Source: Lutimonas halocynthiae
GTDB lineage: Bacteria > Bacteroidota > Bacteroidia > Flavobacteriales > Flavobacteriaceae
NCBI RefSeq assembly: GCF_030409835.1
Contig: NZ_JAUFQO010000004.1
Coordinates: forward strand, 186,001 to 250,000
Direction: 5' to 3'
DNA: 64,000 nt
In this document: one piece after another, positions 40,100 through 49,494 of the stretch
Layout of the letters: each line of letters begins with the position of its first letter
Position numbering within the stretch: the stretch's first letter is position 1
Program-made: the position numbers and the translations under genes
The notes under the pieces: generated by a model
Told to the model about the DNA's origin: nothing
The model's database searches: none
What the model saw: the letters and a program-made list of their open reading frames with translations, nothing else

Positions 40100-42208
40100 A
40101 TGTTAAGCTTCAGAACTGAAATAGAGAACCCCCTAGTTCAAAAAGATATTATAGAATTGGATAAAAAGATCCAGTTGTATCAAAATGGTAAAATTGATGA
40201 AGATGGATTCAGATCACTTCGACTGGCACGCGGTATTTATGGCCAACGTCAGGAAGGTGTTCAAATGATACGGATCAAACTTCCATTTGGAAGACTTAAT
40301 TCAGAACAATTACATAGAATAGCCGATGTATCGGATGAATACTCTACAGGCAGGTTACACATCACCACCAGGCAAGACATACAAATTCACTATGTGAGTC
40401 TTGACCGGACACCTGAATTATGGGCCGAACTCGAAAAAAGTGATATCACCTTAAGAGAAGCCTGTGGGAATGCTGTTAGAAATATAACGGCATCTGAAAC
40501 CGCAGGGATAGATCCTGATGAGCCATTTGATGTAACGCCATATGCAGATGCTGTTTTTAAATTCTTTTTAAGGAATCCTATTTGTCAGGAGTTAGGAAGG
40601 AAATTTAAAATATCTTTTTCTTCCAGTGACAAAGACAGTGCTTTAAGTTTTATTCATGATGTTGGTTTTATAGCAAAAACACGGCTTATAAATGGCCAGG
40701 AAGTCAGAGGGTTTAAAGTGATGATGGCTGGAGGCCTTGGAGCACAACCAAGACAAGCAGATGCTGTTTTCGACTTTCTTGAAACAGATAAGATTATTCC
40801 TTTTATTGAAAGCACCTTAAGAATATTTGACAGATATGGAGAGCGGAACAGAAGGGCAAAAGCCAGACTTAAACATTTGATCTTAAATATAGGTTTGGAT
40901 AAATTTCTTCAATATATAGAGGAAGAAACCAAAGCATTATCAAACCATACGGTAGCTATTTCAGCCGAGGAATCTGAAAGCATAGAAACATTGAATGAAG
41001 TTGAAGTTCCTCAGTTAGAGGTTAAAGATGAATTCGCCTATAGCAGTTGGAAACAGAGTAACGTTTTTGAGCAAAAACAACCTGGATTATATGCCATTGG
41101 CATCAAGGTACGTTTGGGTGACTTCTATACAGACAAGGCTAGAATCTTGGCCGACCTTATAAAAGAATATGCAGAAGATGAACTGAGACTTACCATTAGT
41201 CAAGGTATTCTTATCAGAAATATTAGAGAATCTTTATTGCCATTCTTTTATGAAAGATTGAGTGAATTAGGATTTACAGACATTGGTTATGGTAGCGCTT
41301 TAGACGTTACATCTTGCCCAGGTACAGATACTTGTAATCTTGGAATTGCAAGTAGTACTGGTTTGGCAAGAGAGTTGGAAAAAACTTTAGCGGATGAATT
41401 CCCGATGTATGTCAATAACAAAGATATATCCATTAAACTAAGTGGTTGTATGAATGCCTGTGGGCAACATAGTATCGCTCAAATAGGGTTCTATGGCATG
41501 TCGATGAAAAAAGGCAACCTGGTAATTCCTGCTTTTCAAGTATTACTTGGTGGCGGCACCCTGGGTGATGGCAACGGACGCTTTGCCGATAAAATTATTA
41601 AAATCCCAAGCAAAAGAGGTCCTGATGCCTTAAGGCTGTTAGTTTTTGATTATGAAGACAACAAATTGAACGACCAGTCCTTTAATGATTATTACCTCGA
41701 TATAGGCAAGGAGCACTTCTATCAATTGTTAAAGCCATTGGCAGACATTTCAGAAGTTAATAAAGACATTTTTATAGATTGGGGTCATAACGAGAATTAT
41801 ATCAAAGCCATTGGTGTCGGAGAATGTGCTGGAGTGGTTATTGATTTGGTAAGCACCCTATTATTTGAAACTGAAGAGAAACTAGAAAACGCAAAACTTA
41901 GCCTTGAAGCCGGTAAGTGGGCAGATAGTATTTATCAGAGCTATACTGGCATTATAAATACTGCTAAAGCCGTATTGATTGGTGAAAACGTCAAAACAAA
42001 TACCCAGGCTGGAATCGTAAAAGATTTTGATCATTACTTTACCAGTAACGGATTAATCCAAATGGATGGAACATTGTCAGAGCTGGTATATGAAATAAAG
42101 AACACAGAAGCATCTGCAGATTTTGCAAAAGAATATTTAGACAAAGCGCAGCATTTTTATAAATTAATAGATGCTTTAAGAACAAATGCCTTAAAAGATG
42201 AATCCTAA
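40100..42208 (+). CDS. Ferredoxin-type sulfite/nitrite reductase with C-terminal HEPN domain
   Basis: 702 residues. The first 530 or so form the duplicated sirohaem reductase fold with VQMIRIKLPFGRL, STGRLHITTRQDIQIHYV and the [4Fe-4S]-sirohaem motifs CPGTDTCNLGIASS and KLSGCMNACGQHSIAQIGF. The last 150 residues are a helical HEPN-like domain (about 555-700, GVVIDLVSTLLFETEEKL and KWADSIYQSYTGIINTAKAV), a tail seen in Bacteroidota homologues. With cysH and cobA around it, reduction of sulfite to sulfide is most likely; nitrite is possible. It overlaps cobA by 11 bp. Confidence 0.92.
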   Translation: MLSFRTEIENPLVQKDIIELDKKIQLYQNGKIDEDGFRSLRLARGIYGQRQEGVQMIRIKLPFGRLNSEQLHRIADVSDEYSTGRLHITTRQDIQIHYVSLDRTPELWAELEKSDITLREACGNAVRNITASETAGIDPDEPFDVTPYADAVFKFFLRNPICQELGRKFKISFSSSDKDSALSFIHDVGFIAKTRLINGQEVRGFKVMMAGGLGAQPRQADAVFDFLETDKIIPFIESTLRIFDRYGERNRRAKARLKHLILNIGLDKFLQYIEEETKALSNHTVAISAEESESIETLNEVEVPQLEVKDEFAYSSWKQSNVFEQKQPGLYAIGIKVRLGDFYTDKARILADLIKEYAEDELRLTISQGILIRNIRESLLPFFYERLSELGFTDIGYGSALDVTSCPGTDTCNLGIASSTGLARELEKTLADEFPMYVNNKDISIKLSGCMNACGQHSIAQIGFYGMSMKKGNLVIPAFQVLLGGGTLGDGNGRFADKIIKIPSKRGPDALRLLVFDYEDNKLNDQSFNDYYLDIGKEHFYQLLKPLADISEVNKDIFIDWGHNENYIKAIGVGECAGVVIDLVSTLLFETEEKLENAKLSLEAGKWADSIYQSYTGIINTAKAVLIGENVKTNTQAGIVKDFDHYFTSNGLIQMDGTLSELVYEIKNTEASADFAKEYLDKAQHFYKLIDALRTNALKDES

Positions 42209-42962
42209 AGCAAAACTTACTCTTGTAGGAGCCGGACCAGGTGATCCTGAATTGATTACTTTAAAGGGAATCAATGCCCTGAAATCAGCAGACGTTATTT
42301 TATATGATGCCTTGATCAATCCTGTGCTATTAGAACATGCTCCACAGGCCATTAAAATATTTGTTGGAAAAAGAAAAGGCTTTCACCGCTATACGCAAGA
42401 CGAGATCAATCAGAAGATTGTAGAAAATGCTTACGAGCATGGTCATGTTGTGCGTCTAAAAGGAGGTGATCCTTTTGTTTTCGGAAGAGGTTCAGAAGAA
42501 ATTGATTATGTCGAAAATTATGGTCTGCACACCGATATTGTTCCTGGTATTTCATCCAGTATCGCAGTTCCCTCGAGTATAGGTATTCCACTTACCAAAA
42601 GAGGTGTGTCAGAGAGTTTTTGGGTCATAACGGGCTGCACATCAAGCAGAGAACTTAGTTCGGATGTGCGATTGGCAGCCCAGTCTTCTGCTACTGTTGT
42701 GATTCTAATGGGTATGAACAAACTCAGTCAAATCGTTTCTATCTTTAAGGAACTTGATAAGGAAGATACTCCTGTTGCTATAATTCAAAATGGCACACTA
42801 GAAAATCAAAACAGTGGTATTGGTGAAATGTCCACTATTGAAGACGTGGTCAAAACAAAAAATTTATCTTCTCCTGCAATAATTGTTATTGGAGAGGTTG
42901 TTAAGAATAATAATGAAATACAAAAACTTCAGGAAAATTTAGAGCTCCACTTAGCTTCCTAG
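42198..42962 (+). CDS. cobA: Uroporphyrinogen-III C-methyltransferase
   Basis: 254 residues with SUMT motifs: LTLVGAGPGDPELITLKG, VRLKGGDPFVFGRG and VVPGISSSIAVPSS-like block (DIVPGISSSIAVPSSIGIP). It methylates uroporphyrinogen III at C2 and C7 to give precorrin-2, which the siroheme synthase at 14695 then converts to sirohaem. Start overlaps the reductase gene by 11 bp, so translation is coupled. Confidence 0.95.
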   Translation: MNPKAKLTLVGAGPGDPELITLKGINALKSADVILYDALINPVLLEHAPQAIKIFVGKRKGFHRYTQDEINQKIVENAYEHGHVVRLKGGDPFVFGRGSEEIDYVENYGLHTDIVPGISSSIAVPSSIGIPLTKRGVSESFWVITGCTSSRELSSDVRLAAQSSATVVILMGMNKLSQIVSIFKELDKEDTPVAIIQNGTLENQNSGIGEMSTIEDVVKTKNLSSPAIIVIGEVVKNNNEIQKLQENLELHLAS

Positions 42963-42973
42963 AAATACAAAGA

Positions 42974-43795
42974 TCAAAAGTGAAACTCTACATTTAGAAC
43001 AGGGCCTGCCAGCCTTATTCCAAGGTTAAGATATTTATAATCAAAATCGCCATCATAGTTGATATCAATTACACTATATCCAAGCCCCAAGGCAAACAAT
43101 TTACTGAATCGGTAGCTTGCTTCCCCATTGACATACCATGATGTGTGATTATTTACACCAAATCCACCGATATCAGCTTTAGTAGCAAAGAACCATCTTT
43201 TATATTGTATTGGTACTCTAAAACCAACAAGCAGTTCAAACCAATCAGGCCTGAGGTCCAACAACGCTGTATTTTCAGAATAGATATCAAGGTTGATATA
43301 CCTCACACCTAGATATGGGTAAATCTTAAAGTTAAAATAGGAATCTTTATTTGATTTTTCATAAACCTTATAACCGGCAAGGCCACGCAGAATCGTCCCT
43401 TCTATATCAACATTAAACTGAACCTTATCAATATTTTCGAAGGTCAGGTTACTTGCCAACGTTGTGTGAAAACCATCAACATTAAACAACCAATTTTTAG
43501 GTGTATATGAAATATCTCCAATCAGGTAAAATGTTACCCCAAGTTCACCATTAAGCCTATCAATTATACTATTATCTCCTGATTCCGGTAACTGAGTAAT
43601 GCCTCCATAGGCAAAAGAACCCCTAAACCCAGGAACCCAAATTGGAACTTTCGCGTGCCATTTTCTTTGATCAATGTCATCTAAAAATTCCAATTTAGAT
43701 GCTTTATTCACCAAAGAGTCTTGCCCATAACTCACGTTGCTGAGAGATATCGAAATCAAAAGTGCAAACAGAAAAAATCTTTTATAAATTGCCAT
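42974..43795 (-). CDS. Outer-membrane beta-barrel protein
   Basis: 273 residues with a signal peptide (RFFLFALLISISLSNVSYGQ) and a body of alternating polar/aromatic strands ending in LAGPVLNVEFHF, where the terminal Phe is typical of outer-membrane barrels. I do not recognise a substrate. It overlaps the M42 peptidase stop by 1 bp (both minus strand). Confidence 0.7.
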   Translation of the reverse strand: MAIYKRFFLFALLISISLSNVSYGQDSLVNKASKLEFLDDIDQRKWHAKVPIWVPGFRGSFAYGGITQLPESGDNSIIDRLNGELGVTFYLIGDISYTPKNWLFNVDGFHTTLASNLTFENIDKVQFNVDIEGTILRGLAGYKVYEKSNKDSYFNFKIYPYLGVRYINLDIYSENTALLDLRPDWFELLVGFRVPIQYKRWFFATKADIGGFGVNNHTSWYVNGEASYRFSKLFALGLGYSVIDINYDGDFDYKYLNLGIRLAGPVLNVEFHF

Positions 43796-44883
43796 TAATC
43801 AAAATAACTAAAACCTTTTTTAGGGTCAATGGCTAATAATGTTTCATAGATCAATTTGATTACGTTTTCCACATCATCCTTGTGAACCATTTCAACGGTA
43901 GTATGCATATAACGCAATGCCAGAGAAATTAGCGCTGAAGGAACACCTCCATTTGAATAAGCAAAAGCATCTGTATCTGTTCCAGTAGCTCTGGAAGCTG
44001 CTAAACGTTGAAAAGGAATCTTGTTCTTCTCCGCTGTTTCAATGACCAATTCACGAACATTGTTTTGAACTGCTGGTGCATAAGAAATCACAGGACCATC
44101 ACCTGATTTGGTTTCCCCTTCTTTCTTCTTATCGATCATAGGAGTGGTCGTATCGTGACAAACATCTGTAACAATTGCCATACTCGGTTTAATCGTGTGC
44201 GTGATCATCTCGGCTCCTCGCAATCCAATTTCTTCCTGAACAGAATTCGTAATGTATAGGCCAAAAGGTAATTTCTTATTATTTTCTTTTAATAAACGAG
44301 CCACTTCAGCGATCATAAAACCACCCATCCGGTTGTCTAAGGCCCTGCACACAAAATTATTTTTATTGAGAATCATGAACTCATCCGGATATGTAATCAC
44401 ACAACCAACATGAACACCTAATGCGGCAACCTCATCCTTAGTTTTGCAACCTACGTCAATAAAAATATTATCTAATTTTGGTGTCTCTTCCTTTCCTTTA
44501 TCTCTTGTATGTATGGCAGGCCAGCCAAAGATGCCCTTGACAATCCCTTTCTTTGTGTGGATATTTACTCGTTTTGATGGTGCTATCTGATGATCACTCC
44601 CTCCATTTCTGATTACATAAATCAAACCGTCATCAGTTATATAATTTACATACCATGAAATCTCATCGGCATGTCCTTCAATAACAACCCTAAACTCAGC
44701 GTCTGGATTTATTACACCTACTGCCGTTCCGTAATTATCAGTTATAAACTCATCCACATAAGGTTTTAAATAATCCATCCATATTTTTTGACCTTCCGAT
44801 TCATATCCGGTAGGAGAAGGATTATTTAAATATTTTTCTAAAAATGCTATTGATTTTTTATTCAGAACTGTCTTGCTTGCCAT
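43795..44883 (-). CDS. M42 family aminopeptidase
   Basis: 362 residues. Zinc ligands are visible in VVIEGHADEISWYV, CRALDNRMGGFM, NSVQEEIGLRGAEM and VTDVCHDTTTP; the last two hold the catalytic Glu and metal residues. The family includes glutamyl aminopeptidases and TET peptidases, cytoplasmic and often dodecameric. There is no signal peptide. Confidence 0.9.
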   Translation of the reverse strand: MASKTVLNKKSIAFLEKYLNNPSPTGYESEGQKIWMDYLKPYVDEFITDNYGTAVGVINPDAEFRVVIEGHADEISWYVNYITDDGLIYVIRNGGSDHQIAPSKRVNIHTKKGIVKGIFGWPAIHTRDKGKEETPKLDNIFIDVGCKTKDEVAALGVHVGCVITYPDEFMILNKNNFVCRALDNRMGGFMIAEVARLLKENNKKLPFGLYITNSVQEEIGLRGAEMITHTIKPSMAIVTDVCHDTTTPMIDKKKEGETKSGDGPVISYAPAVQNNVRELVIETAEKNKIPFQRLAASRATGTDTDAFAYSNGGVPSALISLALRYMHTTVEMVHKDDVENVIKLIYETLLAIDPKKGFSYFD

Positions 44884-45016
44884 TATTATAGTTTTGTACG
44901 AAATTAAGAAATATCACATAATATTAAGAGAAAACATCATACATATTCCTAAATTTGCATATCAATTTAATTCTCTCAAATTGCAAACAAGAAATTAATG
45001 AATTGAGATTAAATTT

Positions 45017-45715
45017 ATGAAAAAGAGTTTTGGTATTTTATTTTTAATCGTCCCCATGCTGCTGTTCTCTCAAAATACGAAGAACAAGAAGGCTCTTGAC
45101 GAATTCTATATTATAAAAAATGATTCTTTAACCATTCCCTTAGATGAGGTCTTGGTGTTGAACAAGCGGGATTTTAATTCAAAAAAAGAGCGTAGATACT
45201 ACTATTGGTATTACAAAAAAGTTCATAAAGCCTACCCTTTTGCTAAAATGGCTTCTGATACGCTTCTGCATATCAATGAGGAACTTGCAGGAATAAAATC
45301 AAAAAGGAAGCGGAAAAAAAAGATCAAAAGTATTCAGGAGTATATGGAAGGTGAATTTTCAGATCAATTGAAAAAACTCACACGTACTGAGGGTCGAATT
45401 CTGATCAAGCTTATAAACAGGCAAACGGGTGAAACCATGTATGAATTGATTAAAGAATACAGAAGTGGCTGGAAGGCTTTCTGGTATAATTCTACGGCCA
45501 ATATGTTCAGGTTGTCACTAAAAGAAGAATATAAACCCAGCGAAGAAGGACTCGATTTTATTGTTGAAGACATTTTACAAAGGTCATTCATTAATGGGAC
45601 CCTTGAAAAACAAGAGCCCAAGCTTGATATTGATTATTTTCAGCTTCTCTCTCAATATCATGACATCGATATAGAGAAGGAGATTACTGATTATATTGAC
45701 AAGTACATGAAATAA
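45017..45715 (+). CDS. DUF4294 domain protein, exported
   Basis: 232 residues with a signal peptide (SFGILFLIVPMLLFSQ). The central block DEVLVLNKRDFNSKKERRYY and VHKAYPFAKMASDTL is the DUF4294 signature, a Bacteroidota family of unknown function. The rest is lysine-rich and helical. Its stop is 2 bp from the convergent MscS gene. Confidence 0.85.
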   Translation: MKKSFGILFLIVPMLLFSQNTKNKKALDEFYIIKNDSLTIPLDEVLVLNKRDFNSKKERRYYYWYYKKVHKAYPFAKMASDTLLHINEELAGIKSKRKRKKKIKSIQEYMEGEFSDQLKKLTRTEGRILIKLINRQTGETMYELIKEYRSGWKAFWYNSTANMFRLSLKEEYKPSEEGLDFIVEDILQRSFINGTLEKQEPKLDIDYFQLLSQYHDIDIEKEITDYIDKYMK

Positions 45716-45717
45716 AT

Positions 45718-47388
45718 TCAACCTCCAGGCAAGGTAGAAGCATTAGGATCCATCCGATGCTCGCGATCATCAAACTCATCAGTAATCCTCTTAATCTGTT
45801 TATCAATTGTTGCCTTCTCGGTCATATATTTAGGGGCCAATGATTCTTGTCCCGGAAACTGTTCAATCATCATAGTAGTAGAAGGGAAAGCAAATTCCAC
45901 CCCTAAAGCCGCTGCAAGTCTTACAATACCCATATGTAGAATATGTTTTGACTCTTGCTCTTGCCCCCAATCAAGACCTTTAAAATAAACATTGATCATG
46001 ATATTCAATGAAGACGATCCAAATGAGATGAAATCTACATTATAAGATTGACTTTTTGTTGATGGATGTAAGGCTATTAATTTTTTAATGCCTTCAACAA
46101 AAGCTTCCAGCAGTTGTGGCGGCGTATCATACCTTACACCTACTTCAGTAGTATATCGCCTAAAAACTCTTAGGCCTTTATTATTAATATCTGCCTCGGA
46201 TATTTTACTATTTGGAACCTGAAACAAGGTTGTATCAGCACCTCGAATTTTAGTTGACCTAAACCCTACTCTTTCAACAGATCCTTCAACACCTCCAAAT
46301 TCAATCCAGTCATCTAGTTGGAAAGGTTTGTCCAAAAAGATCACCATTGTTCCAATCAAATTCTTTACTGAATCCTGTGCCGCAAAGGCTACCGCTACAC
46401 CACCTATTGAGGCACCTGCCAAAACCGTTGTCGGATCTACACCGAAGAGCGTCAATATATGTAAAAACCCGATTAAGACGATGATTCCCTGCAGTACTTT
46501 ATTCAAAATTGGCGCTAGTTGTCTGTCTAATTTTGTCTTTTCTTCAGGGTTATGTTCATGGTAAAAATTTAATACTACTTTTAATAATTTCAAGACAACA
46601 AAGATCCAGAATACCGTCTCGGCAATCTTTAAACCCGTTAACATCAACGCATTTAACTTTACCATTTGCAAAGAAGGAAGTACCTTTTTAATAAATCGAA
46701 TAATAACAATAAACACAATTGGTTTAGCCAATTCATGCAATACCGCCATGGTTTTACCGTCTGATATTTTCCTGAAAAACACGCGTTGTATTAATCTCAA
46801 AATAAAGAACATAATGGGTTCCAGGACATAAAAAAGAATGATACATATAATGATGGTGAGAATAACCGCAATGGGTTTCCAGATCAATATCTCATTTACA
46901 GTTGTTTTAAAAAACTCAGGAAATTTTTCATTGAACCAGGAAAATTCTAAAGGAAAAGTATCCTTATAAATTTTATCTAAGTTCTCAACAGTCTCTTCTG
47001 AATAATACCAATAACTTCCTCGTTTTTCAATATAAACCTCGGGCAATCGAACTGGAAACGGAGCGTAGCGATTCTTATTCTGATCTAAAGTTCGCCTGCC
47101 AAAATTTACGGTATCGATGTACTTGGCATCAACAGGAACTTTATTAAAATCTATAATTAACCCATTTCCATCATAAATTTCTTTGATTCTTTTTGCAATG
47201 AACTGTGCTTCTGCTCGCTTGACACCTTTCACTGTGGTCGCAGACTTAGCCAAGTCATAATTTTCAGGTGTTAAAAAATAAATATGAGTAAAAAGAGTCG
47301 AATTAGGAGTCCTAAGATCCACTTTAACCTCAGTTTGAGAGTAACTATAAAGTGAAACAAAAAGAAGTAAATAGGCTAGTTTTTTCAT
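45718..47388 (-). CDS. MscS-family mechanosensitive channel
   Basis: 556 residues. A signal peptide and a periplasmic domain (about 20-150) are followed by several membrane helices (170-340) and the MscS pore helix ASIGGVAVAFAAQDSVKNLIG with the beta domain FQLDDWIEFGGVEGSVERVGF. The C-terminal cytoplasmic domain holds VPNSKISEADINNKG. It releases solutes on osmotic down-shock. The extra N-terminal domain is larger than in small E. coli MscS. Confidence 0.92.
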   Translation of the reverse strand: MKKLAYLLLFVSLYSYSQTEVKVDLRTPNSTLFTHIYFLTPENYDLAKSATTVKGVKRAEAQFIAKRIKEIYDGNGLIIDFNKVPVDAKYIDTVNFGRRTLDQNKNRYAPFPVRLPEVYIEKRGSYWYYSEETVENLDKIYKDTFPLEFSWFNEKFPEFFKTTVNEILIWKPIAVILTIIICIILFYVLEPIMFFILRLIQRVFFRKISDGKTMAVLHELAKPIVFIVIIRFIKKVLPSLQMVKLNALMLTGLKIAETVFWIFVVLKLLKVVLNFYHEHNPEEKTKLDRQLAPILNKVLQGIIVLIGFLHILTLFGVDPTTVLAGASIGGVAVAFAAQDSVKNLIGTMVIFLDKPFQLDDWIEFGGVEGSVERVGFRSTKIRGADTTLFQVPNSKISEADINNKGLRVFRRYTTEVGVRYDTPPQLLEAFVEGIKKLIALHPSTKSQSYNVDFISFGSSSLNIMINVYFKGLDWGQEQESKHILHMGIVRLAAALGVEFAFPSTTMMIEQFPGQESLAPKYMTEKATIDKQIKRITDEFDDREHRMDPNASTLPGG

Positions 47389-47485
47389 GAAAATACAATT
47401 TTGACTGGGGCTAAAGTAATAATATTATACCAAAAACAGATTGCGCTACTTTGATTTAATCTATTAATTATCAAAATTATAATTA

Positions 47486-49423
47486 CTATCGAGAAGATTT
47501 TCTTTTTTGCTTTAAAACACTGGTATAACCATCACTTTGAGGAACTTGAGTTTTTCCTTTTTTAGCAGATTTATTGCCTCTTTTGTTTTCTGTGGGTAAC
47601 AAGCGCTCCATAAGGTCAGTTCTTCCCACTCTCTGAAGTGTATTCCTAATCCAGTTTTGATTCTCCTTTTTATACCAGAAAAAGAAACGATGTTGCTCGT
47701 CTTTGTCTTTTTTTGATTTAGGAACGTATGACTTTTTTAAAGTATAGGGGTGGTAACCGCTATAGTATATGACGGTAGCAACCGTCATTGGCGTTGGTGT
47801 AAACCCTTGGACCTGTTCCAACTGAAAGCCCATATCTTTTGTCTCTGCGGCAAGATTTGCCATGTCCTCTAGCTGACTTTCCGGGTGATTGGAAATAAAA
47901 TACGGTATGAGCTGTAGGTTTAATTTCTTTCTTAAGTTAATCTTATCAAAAGTCTTCTTAAACTCATGAAAGTAAGAGAAAGAAGGTTTTCTCATCAATT
48001 TTAAAACCGGATCTGAAGTGTGTTCAGGTGCCACCTTAAGCCTGCCTGAAACGTGCTTAGTAAGCACTTCTTCAGTATAATCTTCAAGCTCTTTCGGATC
48101 AGCATTCTTATTAAATTCGGGCACGAGCATGTCGTATCGGATACCACTACCAATAAAAGACTTCTTGATTTTTGGGTTTTTATCAATGGCTTGATACAAA
48201 TCTGTCATGGGCTTATGTGAGGTATCCAGGTTATGACAAATAACTGGTGAAATACAAGATGGTGCTACACAATTATCACAAATGCTTTGCACTTTCCCTT
48301 TCATCTGATACATATTAGCCGAAGGCCCTCCAACATCAGACAAATAGCCTTTAAAATCATCCATCTCTGTAACCGCCTGCACCTCTTTCAATACTGATTC
48401 CTGACTTCTACTGGCAATAAACTTTCCTTGATGGGCTGAAATGGTACAAAAACTACATCCACCAAAACATCCCCTATGCGTATTGATCGAAAACTTGATC
48501 ATTTCGTAGGCCGGAATGGGGCCGCGCTTATCGTACTTCGGATGCGGCAATCTTGTAAACGGAAGATCGTATGAAGCATCAATTTCCTTTTCTGTCATGG
48601 TCGGGAAAACCGGGTTGATTACCAAAGTTCTTCCACCTACTTTTTGAAGAATTCTCCTGCCATGAATCTTATTAGACTCTTGTTCTATGGTCTTGAAATT
48701 TGCGGCAAAGGTTTTCTTGTCCTTTAAACATGCTTCATGAGAACTTATTTCTTTATCCTCCCATTGTTTATTCTTAGGTAAATTATCACCAGCCTCTACT
48801 AAAAAAGCTGTTTGCTTTATCGTTTTGATAGATTCAAATGGCACCCCTTTTTTTAACAAATTTACCAGTTCTCTTAAAGGCTGTTCTCCCATCCCATAGA
48901 CCAGAAGATCTGCTTTTGAGTCTTCAAGAATATTGGGTTTAAGTGAGTCACTCCAAAAATCATAGTGTGTAACACGTCTTAAAGACGCTTCAATTCCACC
49001 AATTACAACAGGTACATCCGGAAATTTCTCCTTAAGAATTTTACTATAAACAGTTGTAGCATAATCTGGTCGAAAACCTTTATCACCATTTGGCGTATAA
49101 GCATCCTTGTCACGTCTTCTTTTGTTCGCTGTATAATTACTAACCATTGAATCCATGGCTCCGGAAGTCACTGCAAAAAACAAATTAGGAGTTCCTAACT
49201 TTTCAAAATCCTGAAGGTTATCATTAACATTGGGTTGCGGCACTATGGCAACACGAAGGCCATAACTTTCTAAAATACGCCCTAAAGCTGCGGGACCAAA
49301 CGCGGCATGATCAACATAAGCATCTCCGCTAAAGATAATTACATCAAGATCTTCCCAGCCTCTGATCTTCATTTCTCTTCTCGTGGTGGGCAACCAATCT
49401 GTTAATTGAGGTGTCTTTTGCAT
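47486..49423 (-). CDS. YgiQ family radical SAM protein
   Basis: 645 residues. The radical SAM cluster motif is RGCFGGCSFCTISAHQGKF (CxxxCxxC, about residue 320), preceded by the N-terminal conserved block SGDAYVDHAAFGPAALGRIL and VVIGGIEASLRRVTHYDFW. The C-terminus is basic and low-complexity. Length and order match YgiQ, whose reaction is unknown. A TACCTTTG box ends 4 nt before the ATG. Confidence 0.95.
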   Translation of the reverse strand: MQKTPQLTDWLPTTRREMKIRGWEDLDVIIFSGDAYVDHAAFGPAALGRILESYGLRVAIVPQPNVNDNLQDFEKLGTPNLFFAVTSGAMDSMVSNYTANKRRRDKDAYTPNGDKGFRPDYATTVYSKILKEKFPDVPVVIGGIEASLRRVTHYDFWSDSLKPNILEDSKADLLVYGMGEQPLRELVNLLKKGVPFESIKTIKQTAFLVEAGDNLPKNKQWEDKEISSHEACLKDKKTFAANFKTIEQESNKIHGRRILQKVGGRTLVINPVFPTMTEKEIDASYDLPFTRLPHPKYDKRGPIPAYEMIKFSINTHRGCFGGCSFCTISAHQGKFIASRSQESVLKEVQAVTEMDDFKGYLSDVGGPSANMYQMKGKVQSICDNCVAPSCISPVICHNLDTSHKPMTDLYQAIDKNPKIKKSFIGSGIRYDMLVPEFNKNADPKELEDYTEEVLTKHVSGRLKVAPEHTSDPVLKLMRKPSFSYFHEFKKTFDKINLRKKLNLQLIPYFISNHPESQLEDMANLAAETKDMGFQLEQVQGFTPTPMTVATVIYYSGYHPYTLKKSYVPKSKKDKDEQHRFFFWYKKENQNWIRNTLQRVGRTDLMERLLPTENKRGNKSAKKGKTQVPQSDGYTSVLKQKRKSSR

Positions 49424-49427
49424 TTTG

Positions 49428-49435
49428 CAAAGGTA
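49428..49435 (-). promoter_or_regulatory. TACCTTTG -7 box 4 nt before ygiQ-like gene
   Basis: Minus strand reads TACCTTTG-CAAA-ATG. The box fits TAnnTTTG and the 4-nt gap matches the boxes at recR, pdxH and the gene at 3344. A leaderless mRNA is implied. Confidence 0.45.
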
Positions 49436-49494
49436 AGCCTATTTTAAATATCCTCTACATCTCACATAAGTGATCAATTTTACAATGAGAAAAG

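Noticed and set aside
42461-42475. AGGAGGTGATCC inside cobA as another repeat copy
   Set aside because: A single coding match to the core, part of the conserved RLKGGDPF motif, with no neighbouring units.
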